From: CBFDBF01 sp050291465
GTDB taxonomy: Bacteria > Pseudomonadota > Gammaproteobacteria > Chromatiales > Chromatiaceae
Assembly: GCA_050291465.1 (NCBI GenBank)
Contig: JBNKJV010000007.1
Location: 99,562-163,561, forward strand
Reading direction: 5' to 3'
Length of the DNA: 64,000 nt
The notes beneath the pieces were generated by a model. That model saw only the letters and a program-made list of their open reading frames with translations, did not search any database and had not been told where the DNA came from. Positions 43,966 through 52,477 of the stretch are shown here, piece after piece; within the stretch, counting starts at the first letter, position 1, and the number at the start of each line of letters is the position of its first letter. Both the position numbers and the translations under genes were made by a program.

Positions 43966-43994
43966 TTTATACCATACGCCGCTTGTCATCACAA
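43966..43994 (-). promoter_or_regulatory. Candidate rpsB promoter with GC-rich discriminator
   Basis: On the minus strand TTGTGA (43994-43989) and TATAAA (43971-43966) are separated by 17 bases. They are followed by the GC-rich stretch ACGCGCCC, the type of discriminator seen at stringently controlled ribosomal promoters. It lies in the divergent rpsB-map gap. Confidence 0.55.
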
Positions 43995-44054
43995 TCATTG
44001 TATTTATCCCAACACCTTGTTTTTGGCCATATATCCGATACCGAGACCCATTCC

Positions 44055-44834
44055 ATGAGCATCATTATCAAGACCCCGGAAGAGATAGAGAAAATGCGGG
44101 TCGCCGGCCGGCTGGCCGCAGAGGTGCTGGAGATGATCGAATCCCATGTTCAGGCCGGCATAACCACCGAGGAGCTGGACCGGATCTGCCACGACTACAT
44201 CGTCAATACCCAGGGCGCGACCCCCGCCCCCCTCAATTACCGAAGTTTCCCGAAATCTATCTGCACCTCGGTCAACCACCAGGTCTGCCACGGGATTCCG
44301 AGCGGCAAGCGGTTGAAAAACGGCGATATTGTCAACATCGACATCACAGTCATCAAAGACGGCTTTCATGGCGATACCAGCAAGATGTTCTGCATCGGAG
44401 AACCTTCCGTGCTGGCCAGACGCCTGGTGCGGATAGCCAGGGAGGCGCTTTTTCTCGGGATTGCCGAGGTCAGACCCGGCGCCCGCCTGGGTGATATCGG
44501 GTACGCCATACAGCGGCACGTGGAATCCAATAACTACTCGGTGGTGCGGGAATATTGCGGCCACGGCATCGGCCGGGAATTCCATGAGGAACCCCAGGTG
44601 CTGCATTACGGCGTTCAAAATACCGGGGTAATATTGCAGCCGGGAATGTGTTTTACCATCGAGCCGATGGTGAACGCCGGCAAGCATCAGGTAAAACTGC
44701 TGCCGGACGGTTGGACCGTGGTCACAAAAGACCGATCCCTTTCCGCCCAGTGGGAACACACCATCCTGGTTACGGACAGCGGCGCTGAAATCCTCACCTT
44801 ACGTGAGAATGAAAACGCGGATACCGAAGAATAA
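44055..44834 (+). CDS. map: Methionine aminopeptidase, type I
   Basis: Map removes the initiator methionine from nascent proteins. The 259-residue protein starts MSIIIKTPEEIEKMRVAGRL. The metal ligands are visible in NIDITVIKDGFHGDTSKMF, EYCGHGIGREFHEEP, FTIEPMVNAG and QWEHTILVT. Divergent map and rpsB is the E. coli arrangement. The ATG at 44055 gives standard length; the frame is open upstream without similarity. Confidence 0.97.
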   Translation: MSIIIKTPEEIEKMRVAGRLAAEVLEMIESHVQAGITTEELDRICHDYIVNTQGATPAPLNYRSFPKSICTSVNHQVCHGIPSGKRLKNGDIVNIDITVIKDGFHGDTSKMFCIGEPSVLARRLVRIAREALFLGIAEVRPGARLGDIGYAIQRHVESNNYSVVREYCGHGIGREFHEEPQVLHYGVQNTGVILQPGMCFTIEPMVNAGKHQVKLLPDGWTVVTKDRSLSAQWEHTILVTDSGAEILTLRENENADTEE

Positions 44835-44852
44835 CCTCCTGCAAGGCGGATA

Positions 44853-47507
44853 ATGGAACAGATATTCGATACCTCGGAACTCGAAAAGGCTCTCGCCGGG
44901 GACAACCCGCCGCTTACCGTATTCCGTAACGCCCTTGATCACGGTACAAAAACCATCAACAGCGGTTTCGGTAAATCGATACCCGTCACTACGCTGATAT
45001 CCCAGCGTACCAAACTGGTGGACACCCTGCTTACCGCGGCGTGGAATCTCCATATCCAGGATAAATCGGTGGCCGCCCTGGTTGCAGTGGGCGGTTACGG
45101 TCGTGGAGAGCTGCACCCGCACTCCGACATCGATCTGATGATTCTGCTGGGCGCCGAAGAGACCGAGCCCCTGAAGGAGGGAATCGAGAAGTTTCTAACC
45201 TTCCTCTGGGATATCGGGCTCGAGGTCGGACACAGCGTGCGCTCCATCAACGACTGTGTGCAGGAGGCAGCGCAGGACATCACGGTCATGACCAACATCA
45301 TGGAATCGCGCCTGTTGTCAGGACCCTGGGAGCTGTTTCAGGACATGCGCAATGCCGTCGGACCCGACGAGATCTGGTCCAGCGAGGATTTTTTCCGGGA
45401 GAAATGGAAGGAACAGCAGGCCCGCTACCAGAAATATGACGACACCGCGCACAACCTTGAACCCAACCTCAAAGAGGGTCCCGGAGGGTTGCGTGATATC
45501 CAGACCCTGGGCTGGGTGGCAAAACGCCATTTCGGCTGCGAAACCATGCACGGCCTGGTGCGCCATGAATTCCTGACCGAGGCGGAATATGACGCATTGA
45601 TGGAAGGCCGCTCACTCCTGTGGAAGATACGTTTCGCTCTGCATACCCTTACCGGCCGGCGGGAGGACCGACTTCTGTTCGACTACCAACGCACCCTGGC
45701 GGAACAGTTCGGGTTTGTGGATCAGGATCATGCCTTGGCGGTGGAACAGTTCATGCAGCAGTACTATCGAACGGCCATCCGGCTGGAACGGCTCAGCGAA
45801 CGCCTGCTGCAGCTGTTTCAGGAGGCGATCCTGCACCATGATCAGGAGGCGGAGATCCTACCCATCAACAGCCGTTTCCAGGCCCGCAACGGCTTCATCG
45901 AGGTGACCAACAAGAACGTCTTCCGGCGCTACCCGTTTGCGCTGCTGGAGATATTCCTGTTGCTGCAACTCTATCCCGACCTGCAGGGGGTGCGCGCCAG
46001 TACCATTCGTCTGATACGGGCCAACCGCTTCCGCATCGACGACGGATTCCGCGCCGATCTCCGCGCCCGCAGCCTGTTTATGGAGATCATGCGCCAGCCG
46101 AAGGGCATTACCCATGAACTTCGGCGCATGAACAGGTACGGTATCCTGGCGGCCTACCTGCCGGTATTCGGAAACATCGTGGGACGTATGCAGTATGACC
46201 TGTTCCACGTCTATACCGTGGACGCACACACCCTTTTCGTAGTGCGCAATCTGCGTCGTTTTGCGGTACCCAAATACACCGACGAGTTCCCCCTCTGCAG
46301 CGAAATCATGAATCGCCTGCCGAAACCTGAACTGCTCTATCTGGCGGGACTTTTTCATGATATCGCCAAGGGACGCGGGGGAGACCACTCTCTGCTCGGG
46401 GCCCAGGATGCCCGGGATTTCTGCCTCCAGCACCAGTTGAGCGAATATGACGCCGAGCTGGTTTCCTGGCTGGTGGAAAAACACCTGATCATGTCCATTA
46501 CCGCCCAACGCCAGGATATAAGCGATCCGGAAGTAGTGCACCAGTTCGCCCAGGAGGTGAAGAGTCTAACCCGGCTTGACTACCTGTATCTGCTGACCGT
46601 GGCCGACATCCGAGCCACGGACCCGAAGAAATGGAACTCCTGGAAAGATGCCTTGCTGAGAGAACTGTACATGGAGACCCAGCGCGCCCTGTTGCGCGGA
46701 TTGAGCTACCAGCAGGGAACCGATGACCTTCTCCAGGAAAAGCAGCGCAAGGCCTTCCGCCTGCTTTCCGAAAGAGGGGTGACCCAGGAACAGGCGCACG
46801 ATCTGTGGTTGAACCTCAGTATCGATTATTTTCTCCATGCCTCACCGGAAGAGATCGCCTGGCACACGGAAACCATCCTGGCGAAGGACAGAGAGCCGTT
46901 ACCCGTTATACGCATCATCAGGAAAAGCGAACGGGGCTGTTCGGAGATATTCCTTTATTGCACGGATCAGCCGGGGCTCTTCGCCCTGATCACCGCCCTC
47001 CTCGACCGCCTGCGGCTCAATATCGTGGACGCCAGAATCGAGACCGCGGACGACGGCACCACCCTGGACACCTACTCGGTGCTGGAGGAAAACGACAAGA
47101 CCATCCGTTCCAAGGTGCGGGAAAAGGAGATCATGGAGAAACTGCAACGGGGGCTGAACAATCCGGAGTCCATAGACCTCAAGGTCCAGCGGCGCATCCC
47201 GCGTCAGCTGAAACATTTTTCCGTACCCACCCGCGTCGATTTCTGCCAGGATGAAACCAACCAGCGCACCATCATGCAGTTGATCACCTCGGACCGTCCC
47301 GGTCTTCTGGCAGAGGTCGGTCTAGTCTTTGCCCGCTGCGGCATCTCCCTGCACAACGCCAAGATCTCCACCGTAGGCGCCGAGGTGACGGACACCTTTT
47401 TTATCACCGACCACGACAACTGCCCCCTCACCGACCCCGCACTGTTACGATGCGTGGAACAGGGGATTCTTGAACAGCTCGGGAAAAATGCGGCAGAGAA
47501 GTCCTGA
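44853..47507 (+). CDS. glnD: Bifunctional uridylyltransferase/uridylyl-removing enzyme GlnD
   Basis: GlnD senses glutamine and adds or removes UMP on PII proteins to control nitrogen assimilation. The 884-residue protein has the nucleotidyltransferase motif GGYGRGELHPHSDIDLMI (about 80-97, with Asp92 and Asp94), an HD domain for deuridylylation (LAGLFHDIAKGRGGDHS) and two C-terminal ACT domains (CTDQPGLFALITALLDRLRL and ITSDRPGLLAEVGLVFARCG). It follows map after 18 bases. Confidence 0.97.
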   Translation: MEQIFDTSELEKALAGDNPPLTVFRNALDHGTKTINSGFGKSIPVTTLISQRTKLVDTLLTAAWNLHIQDKSVAALVAVGGYGRGELHPHSDIDLMILLGAEETEPLKEGIEKFLTFLWDIGLEVGHSVRSINDCVQEAAQDITVMTNIMESRLLSGPWELFQDMRNAVGPDEIWSSEDFFREKWKEQQARYQKYDDTAHNLEPNLKEGPGGLRDIQTLGWVAKRHFGCETMHGLVRHEFLTEAEYDALMEGRSLLWKIRFALHTLTGRREDRLLFDYQRTLAEQFGFVDQDHALAVEQFMQQYYRTAIRLERLSERLLQLFQEAILHHDQEAEILPINSRFQARNGFIEVTNKNVFRRYPFALLEIFLLLQLYPDLQGVRASTIRLIRANRFRIDDGFRADLRARSLFMEIMRQPKGITHELRRMNRYGILAAYLPVFGNIVGRMQYDLFHVYTVDAHTLFVVRNLRRFAVPKYTDEFPLCSEIMNRLPKPELLYLAGLFHDIAKGRGGDHSLLGAQDARDFCLQHQLSEYDAELVSWLVEKHLIMSITAQRQDISDPEVVHQFAQEVKSLTRLDYLYLLTVADIRATDPKKWNSWKDALLRELYMETQRALLRGLSYQQGTDDLLQEKQRKAFRLLSERGVTQEQAHDLWLNLSIDYFLHASPEEIAWHTETILAKDREPLPVIRIIRKSERGCSEIFLYCTDQPGLFALITALLDRLRLNIVDARIETADDGTTLDTYSVLEENDKTIRSKVREKEIMEKLQRGLNNPESIDLKVQRRIPRQLKHFSVPTRVDFCQDETNQRTIMQLITSDRPGLLAEVGLVFARCGISLHNAKISTVGAEVTDTFFITDHDNCPLTDPALLRCVEQGILEQLGKNAAEKS

Positions 47508-47532
47508 ACCCGGAACGATTCGTTGACCAGCG

Positions 47533-47562
47533 TTGGTTTGCGCGCCCCGGATAGCCTATACT
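47533..47562 (+). promoter_or_regulatory. Candidate promoter of dapL
   Basis: TTGGTT (47533-47538) and TATACT (47557-47562) are 18 bases apart in the glnD-dapL gap. They lie about 150 bases before the dapL ATG. The gap holds no gene and no obvious terminator for glnD. Confidence 0.4.
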
Positions 47563-47716
47563 ACGCGGCCTTGGGTGGCGCGAAGCACTCCGTAACAGGT
47601 CCTTTCCGCACAGCCGCTCCTCTTCCCGAAGCAACGGTAATATCCCGTATGTACAGCCGGACTGATCCCCGGCGACGAGTTGAGTAAAAATCCCGATCCA
47701 GATTCCGAGGTAACAC

Positions 47717-48940
47717 ATGATCAAGATCAACGAAAACTACCGCAAGCTCCAGGCCTCCTACCTCTTTTCCGATATCGCCAAAAGAGTAGCGGCTCACCAG
47801 GAGGCGAATCCGGATAAAAAGGTGATAAAACTGGGTATCGGCGATGTTACCCGCGCCCTGCCCGACGCCTGCATCCAGGCCTTTCACGCCGCAGTGGATG
47901 AGATGGCAAGTGAAGACACCTTCCGCGGCTACGGCCCGGAACAGGGCTACGACTTTCTGCGCGAAGTGATCGCGCGTGAGGATTTCCAGGCACGGGGCGC
48001 AAACGTAGCGGCGGATGAGATATTCGTCAGTGACGGTGCCAAGTGCGATTCCGGCAATATTCAGGAGATCTTCTCCACGGACATCCGGGTCGCCATCCCC
48101 GACCCGGTCTATCCCGTATATATAGACACCAATGTCATGGCCGGACGCAGCGGCAACTGGGGCAACGGCCGCTATGACGGTATCGTCTACCTGGACGGTA
48201 CCAGGGAGAACGGGTTCGTACCCGATCTGCCCGACCAGGCGGTGGATCTTATCTATCTCTGTTTCCCCAACAACCCCACCGGCGCCACCATCACCAAGGC
48301 GCAGCTCCAAAAGTGGGTGGACTTCGCGCGCGAGAGCAAGGCGCTGATCCTCTATGACGCCGCCTACGAGGCCTTTATTCAGGACGACAGCCTGCCCCGC
48401 TCCATCTATGAAGTGGAAGGCGCCCGGGAAGTGGCTATTGAGTTCCGCAGTTTTTCCAAGACCGCCGGCTTTACCGGCACCCGCTGCGCCTTTACCGTGG
48501 TTCCCAGGGAGTGTACGGCATACACGGAAAACGGGGAAAAGGCATCGGTCTACGATCTCTGGAACCGCCGTCACACCACCAAGTTCAACAGTGTATCCTA
48601 CCCGGTACAGCGCGCCGCAGAGGCGGTCTACAGCCCCGGGGGCCAGACCCAGGTACGGGAGCTGGTCTCCTATTATCTGAAAAACGCCAGTTACATCCGG
48701 GAGCATATGGAGACGCTGGGTTACGACTGTATCGGCGGCGACAATTCGCCCTACATCTGGATCGACGGCGGCATGGACTCCTGGGAGTTTTTCGATCTGC
48801 TGCTGAACAAGGCGGGGGTGGTCTGTACTCCCGGAGCCGGTTTCGGAAAATGCGGGCAGGGTTATATCCGTATCAGCGCCTTCAACAGCTTCGACAACGT
48901 CACCGAAGCCATGGAGCGCATCGGACAGGCTTTGAAATAG
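47717..48940 (+). CDS. dapL: LL-diaminopimelate aminotransferase
   Basis: DapL converts tetrahydrodipicolinate directly to LL-diaminopimelate with glutamate as amino donor, bypassing the succinylase steps (DapD, DapC, DapE). The 407-residue protein starts INENYRKLQASYLFSDIAKR, typical of DapL. PLP-binding residues are in SDGAKCDSGNIQ, FPNNPTGA (183-190), DAAYEAF (from Asp214) and SFSKTAGFTGTRC (Lys248). It is followed by lysA, giving a complete end of the lysine pathway. In E. coli dapD sits next to glnD; here dapL occupies that place. Confidence 0.95.
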   Translation: MIKINENYRKLQASYLFSDIAKRVAAHQEANPDKKVIKLGIGDVTRALPDACIQAFHAAVDEMASEDTFRGYGPEQGYDFLREVIAREDFQARGANVAADEIFVSDGAKCDSGNIQEIFSTDIRVAIPDPVYPVYIDTNVMAGRSGNWGNGRYDGIVYLDGTRENGFVPDLPDQAVDLIYLCFPNNPTGATITKAQLQKWVDFARESKALILYDAAYEAFIQDDSLPRSIYEVEGAREVAIEFRSFSKTAGFTGTRCAFTVVPRECTAYTENGEKASVYDLWNRRHTTKFNSVSYPVQRAAEAVYSPGGQTQVRELVSYYLKNASYIREHMETLGYDCIGGDNSPYIWIDGGMDSWEFFDLLLNKAGVVCTPGAGFGKCGQGYIRISAFNSFDNVTEAMERIGQALK

Positions 48941-48942
48941 AG

Positions 48943-49090
48943 TCCGCAAATGAACGCTAATTAACGCAAATTTTTTTGCTGCCTTTCGGATCCGGCTTAT
49001 TTACTCTTTCTCCTGTTTTCGTAGAGTAGTCGGTTAACAGGCGAGCGGTTGGGATTACATATTTCGCGTTTATTTGCGTTCATTAGCGGA
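48943..49090. repeat. Inverted-arm intergenic repeat, CCGCAAA/AACGC family (second copy)
   Basis: In the dapL-lysA gap the left arm (48943-48970) reads TCCGCAAATGAACGCTAATT and continues AACGCAAA. The right arm (49062-49090), read on the other strand, begins TCCGCTAATGAACGCAAATA. The 91-base interior is unrelated. Same family as 5117-5220. Confidence 0.7.
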
Positions 49091-49116
49091 TAGAAACTAT
49101 ATAGAGGTATCACCGA

Positions 49117-50376
49117 ATGCCAATGCCACAGGATTTTCAGGAGCGGCTCAATCCGGTACTGAAGCGGATCGTCGAGCACTTCGGCACGCCGTTTCACATC
49201 TACGATGAGACAGGTATCAAGCAGACCGGAAGCCACCTGAATGAGGTATTTTCCGGGATAGAGGGGTTTCGCGAGTACTTTGCGGTAAAGGCCCTGCCAA
49301 ACCCGGCCATACTCCAGATCATGCACTCTCTGGGCTTCGGCTACGACTGCAGCTCCATACCTGAGCTGCAGCTCAGCCGCACGGCCGGGGGACGGGGTGA
49401 GGACATCATGTTCACCTCCAACAATACCAATCAGGAGGAGTTCAACTGCGCCCATGCGAATGGCGGCAGTATCCTGAACCTGGACGATATCTCCCTGTTG
49501 CAGAAGATGCCCCACATACCTGAGTTGATCTGTTTTCGCTATAACCCGGGTGAGCGCAGGACCGGCAACCATATCATCGGAAATCCGCTGGAGGCGAAGT
49601 ACGGCGTCACCTACGACCAGATCCTGGACGCCTACCGCCAGGCCAGAAAGATGGGGATCGAACGCTTCGGCCTGCACACCATGCTGGCTTCCAACGAGCT
49701 GAATTACAGCTACATGGTGGAGACCTCGGATATGCTGCTGGAGATGGTGGAGTACATCTCGAAAGAGCTGGATATCACCTTCGAATTTGTAAACATCGGT
49801 GGCGGCCTGGGTATCCCTTATCGCCCGGAAGACAGGCCTCTGGATATCGATGCCATGGCCGGCGAGATCACCGAGCACTTTGTTCAGTTCAAGCAGCGCA
49901 ACGGCTATGCGCCGAAACTGTTTGTGGAGAGCGGCCGCTACATAACCGGCCCCCACGGCGTGCTGGTGACCCGCGCCATCAATCGCAAAGAGATCTATCG
50001 CACTTATGTGGGTGTAGATGCCTGCATGTCCGCCCTGATGCGCCCCGGCATATATGACGCCTATCACCACATCACCGTAGCAGGAAAGAGCGGCGATGAA
50101 GAGGTGGTGGACGTGGCCGGCTCCCTGTGCGAGAACAATGACAAATTCGCAGTACAACGCCCCCTTCCCAGGGTGGAAGACGGTGACCTGCTGGTGATCC
50201 ACGACACCGGCGCCCACGGCCACGCCATGGGTTTCAACTACAACGGCAGACTCAGACCCCAGGAGCTGCTTCTGCGCGAGGACGGATCGGTTGAATTGAT
50301 TCGTCGCGCTGAGACCCTGGATGACTATTTCGCCACCCTCAATTTCCCTGCTGATAGGTTGAAGTTGGAAGTTTGA
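49117..50376 (+). CDS. lysA: Diaminopimelate decarboxylase
   Basis: LysA decarboxylates meso-diaminopimelate to L-lysine, the last step of the pathway. The 419-residue protein is a PLP fold-type III enzyme: Lys58 in EYFAVKALPNPAIL binds PLP, His187 is in GLHTML, the phosphate loop is NIGGGLGIPY (226-235), and Cys338 is in GSLCENNDKFA. The RPGIYDAYHHI segment is typical of the family. A related carboxynorspermidine or other amino-acid decarboxylase is possible, but the adjacent dapL makes lysine synthesis the best reading. Confidence 0.9.
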   Translation: MPMPQDFQERLNPVLKRIVEHFGTPFHIYDETGIKQTGSHLNEVFSGIEGFREYFAVKALPNPAILQIMHSLGFGYDCSSIPELQLSRTAGGRGEDIMFTSNNTNQEEFNCAHANGGSILNLDDISLLQKMPHIPELICFRYNPGERRTGNHIIGNPLEAKYGVTYDQILDAYRQARKMGIERFGLHTMLASNELNYSYMVETSDMLLEMVEYISKELDITFEFVNIGGGLGIPYRPEDRPLDIDAMAGEITEHFVQFKQRNGYAPKLFVESGRYITGPHGVLVTRAINRKEIYRTYVGVDACMSALMRPGIYDAYHHITVAGKSGDEEVVDVAGSLCENNDKFAVQRPLPRVEDGDLLVIHDTGAHGHAMGFNYNGRLRPQELLLREDGSVELIRRAETLDDYFATLNFPADRLKLEV

Positions 50377-50421
50377 TGTTTGTAGGTCCGGCTTGACCTC
50401 CAGGGACAGAGGGAATGCAAA

Positions 50422-50444
50422 AAGGGTTGTAGGGAACAACCCTT
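50422..50444. repeat. Perfect intergenic hairpin downstream of lysA
   Basis: AAGGGTTGT-AGGGA-ACAACCCTT forms a perfect 9-bp stem. On the minus strand it is followed by TTTGC, continuing the terminal TT of the stem into a T5 run, and so looks like a terminator in that orientation; on the plus strand no T-run follows. The nearby text TGTAGGTCCGGCTTG (from about 50384) recurs after the GH13 gene near 63854. The rest of 50445-50628 holds nothing recognisable besides the ribosome site of the next gene. Confidence 0.5.
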
Positions 50445-50628
50445 GCCAGCCGGACAACGGCGTTTAGAGTGTAGTTTCGCGTCCCGCTTTTATACCCGAA
50501 GGGTGGAAGCGGGACCTGCAGTCGTAGGGCGGGCTGCACCCGCCATTTACCTGCCGCCCCCCGGTTGGAAGATCATCGCTCCTGCACTATCTTTTTGTAG
50601 AAAGAGAAACGGTGCGGGGAGAATAACG

Positions 50629-51690
50629 ATGATATCAAGGGTATTACTGGCCACCTCACTCCTGGGACTGCTGGCGTCCACCCTCCCGCCGCAGGCTGCA
50701 GCCGCTTCAGAAGGCGTCTCGATAGTGGTCCTCGCCCGTGCGGACGTGAACCCGTTGGCGGGTATGCAGGGGGAATCCCGTTCCGAATACCCGAAGAAGA
50801 TCCGCCGGGAACTGGCCGCTCACGCCGGTAACCTTTTCGCAGCCAGGGCCTCCATACGGCAGGAGGATTATGATGACCTGCACGCCATGCTGCCCCAGGG
50901 CCGGGAAAAATATGCGGAACTCTGCGGGCAGCTCAATGCCGATATCCTCTATATCGGTGACCTCAAGGTCGTCAACTCCTTCACCAACATATCCGGAGTA
51001 AACTGGCCGCGCATGGATCTCCATCTCTACAACTGCACCACCGGGGTCAGTCGCCGGGAAGTACGGGAGGCCATCGAACCGCAGCACAACGACGAGTTTC
51101 CTTATCAGCGCACCATTGCAGAGATGAGCACCCGTTTCCTCGGCAGTCATCAGGGCCTGGTTCCGGGAGGAACGGCCGCGCGAAAACCCAAAGCAGCAGC
51201 GGATACCGCCAAGGCCTCCGGGAACACCGGCAAGCGTGCGCTCGTGGTCCTGGTACAGGCGGATGTGGATCCGCTGGCGGGCATGCAGGGGGAATCCCGC
51301 AGCGGCTACCCGAAAAAGATACGCCAGGAGCTGGCCACCCATGCCGCAAATCTGTTCGGTTCCAGGCTGAGCGTCAGGCAGGAGGAGTTTAAGAAACTCC
51401 GTTCCAAACTACCCCAGGGCAGGGAAAAATATGCGGAAATCTGCAACCAGGTCCATGCCGACGTTCTCTATCTCGGCGACCTCAGGGTTATCAGTTCCTT
51501 CACCAATATTTCCGGATCAAACTGGCCGCGCATCGATCTGCACCTGCACAACTGCCGCACCGGGATCAGCCGACGCGAGGTACGGGAAGCCATCGAGCCG
51601 CAGCACAACGACGAATTCCCGTATCAGCGCACCATTGTCGAGATGAGCACCCAGTTTCTGGGTAAGCATCAGGGGATTGTGGAACAGTAG
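50629..51690 (+). CDS. Exported protein made of two near-identical domains, function unknown
   Basis: I do not recognise this 353-residue protein as a named family. It has a signal peptide (MISRVLLATSLLGLLASTLPPQAAAA). Residues 30-178 and 203-351 are strongly similar, with a period of 173. Shared blocks include PLAGMQGESRS, LPQGREKYAE, SFTNISG.NWPR and SRREVREAIEPQHNDEFPYQ. Each unit has the pattern of a strand, then ADxLYxGDL, then DLHLxNCxTG. This recalls the CsgG/LpoB/TolB-N type of periplasmic domain, but only as a weak inference. A linker rich in Ala/Lys separates the units. The start has GGGGAG 8 bases upstream. Confidence 0.8.
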   Translation: MISRVLLATSLLGLLASTLPPQAAAASEGVSIVVLARADVNPLAGMQGESRSEYPKKIRRELAAHAGNLFAARASIRQEDYDDLHAMLPQGREKYAELCGQLNADILYIGDLKVVNSFTNISGVNWPRMDLHLYNCTTGVSRREVREAIEPQHNDEFPYQRTIAEMSTRFLGSHQGLVPGGTAARKPKAAADTAKASGNTGKRALVVLVQADVDPLAGMQGESRSGYPKKIRQELATHAANLFGSRLSVRQEEFKKLRSKLPQGREKYAEICNQVHADVLYLGDLRVISSFTNISGSNWPRIDLHLHNCRTGISRREVREAIEPQHNDEFPYQRTIVEMSTQFLGKHQGIVEQ

Positions 51691-51730
51691 CAGGCGGCCG
51701 GGGATGCGGCCCCTGGAAGAAGATTATGGG

Positions 51731-52045
51731 TCAGGCGTACTCATCAACACCCAGCAATTCACTGAGATAATCCTTTTCGTCCCTGGTCTGCAACGACTTG
51801 TAGGTGGCGACCGCCTCTCTGCCCCGTGTAGAGATACCGGAGAGGTTGTTATCGCGGCTGAGAATGATCGCGCGCACCTGCAACTGTTCGCGCAGACCCT
51901 CTCCCACAGCTACCGGCAACGACTGCTGCCGGCCCTGCTGTTGCGGCTGGTCCTCAAGCTGGAAGCTCCTCTGGGTCGGCGCCAGATCCGTCTTCTGCAG
52001 TGCGCTGGGTACCAGGTATGAGATTTTGTTGTTGACCGAGACCAC
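51731..52045 (-). CDS. Small conserved-looking protein, function unknown
   Basis: A 104-residue frame starting at a GTG, with a polar, Gln-rich middle (residues about 30-45) and a C-terminal helix-rich segment GREAVATYKSLQTRDEKDYLSELLGVDEYA. No membrane segment or signal peptide is seen. It is convergent with the duplicated-domain gene and upstream in sequence of the HIT-family gene's 3' end. The C-terminal segment looks like genuine protein rather than noise, and no better frame covers this region. No strong ribosome site precedes the GTG, so the start is uncertain. Confidence 0.55.
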   Translation of the reverse strand: MVSVNNKISYLVPSALQKTDLAPTQRSFQLEDQPQQQGRQQSLPVAVGEGLREQLQVRAIILSRDNNLSGISTRGREAVATYKSLQTRDEKDYLSELLGVDEYA

Positions 52046-52117
52046 TGGGTGATTCTGTTCCGGATAGGGAGATTACTGTTTAAGGATAGCTAAAATTCCT
52101 TCCCGGACAAGAGGTTG

Positions 52118-52462
52118 TCAGCCGGGGGGCCATCCGAAGGAGCGTCCGCCCAGAAGGTGCAGATGCAGATGGAATACCGTCTGTCCGGCGTCGGCGTTGC
52201 AGTTCATGACCGTGCGATACCCCGGTTCCGACAACCCTTCCCGCTGCGCCACCTCCTTCGCCGCCAGGTAGAGCTTGCCGATCAGCTCCGCGTCGCCCTG
52301 TTCCAGGTCATTGAGGGTACTGATATGCCGTTTGGGGATAACCAGGACATGGGTGGAGGCCTGGGGATTCAGGTCCCGGAAGGCCAGCACATCCTCCGTT
52401 TCCAGCACCTTATCCGGCTGGATCTCCCCGGACGCCATTTTGCAGAAAATACAATCAGACAT
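52118..52462 (-). CDS. HIT-family nucleotide hydrolase (HinT-like)
   Basis: The 114-residue protein starts CIFCKMASGEIQPDKVLETE and ends with the histidine triad HLHLHLLGGRSFGWPPG, the hallmark of HINT purine nucleoside phosphoramidases. These cleave AMP-lysine or AMP-NH2 type phosphoramidates. Family HLVIPKRHI-like HVLVIPKRHISTLNDL is present. It follows recR on the same strand after 15 bases. Confidence 0.93.
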   Translation of the reverse strand: MSDCIFCKMASGEIQPDKVLETEDVLAFRDLNPQASTHVLVIPKRHISTLNDLEQGDAELIGKLYLAAKEVAQREGLSEPGYRTVMNCNADAGQTVFHLHLHLLGGRSFGWPPG

Positions 52463-52477
52463 CTGTTCGCTCCTCTG

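Noticed and set aside
47561..48949. A 462-codon minus-strand frame opposite dapL
   Set aside because: DapL motifs are clear on the plus strand; this is an antisense shadow.
48997..50457. A 486-codon minus-strand frame opposite lysA
   Set aside because: LysA on the plus strand has all PLP motifs; the antisense frame shows no family features.
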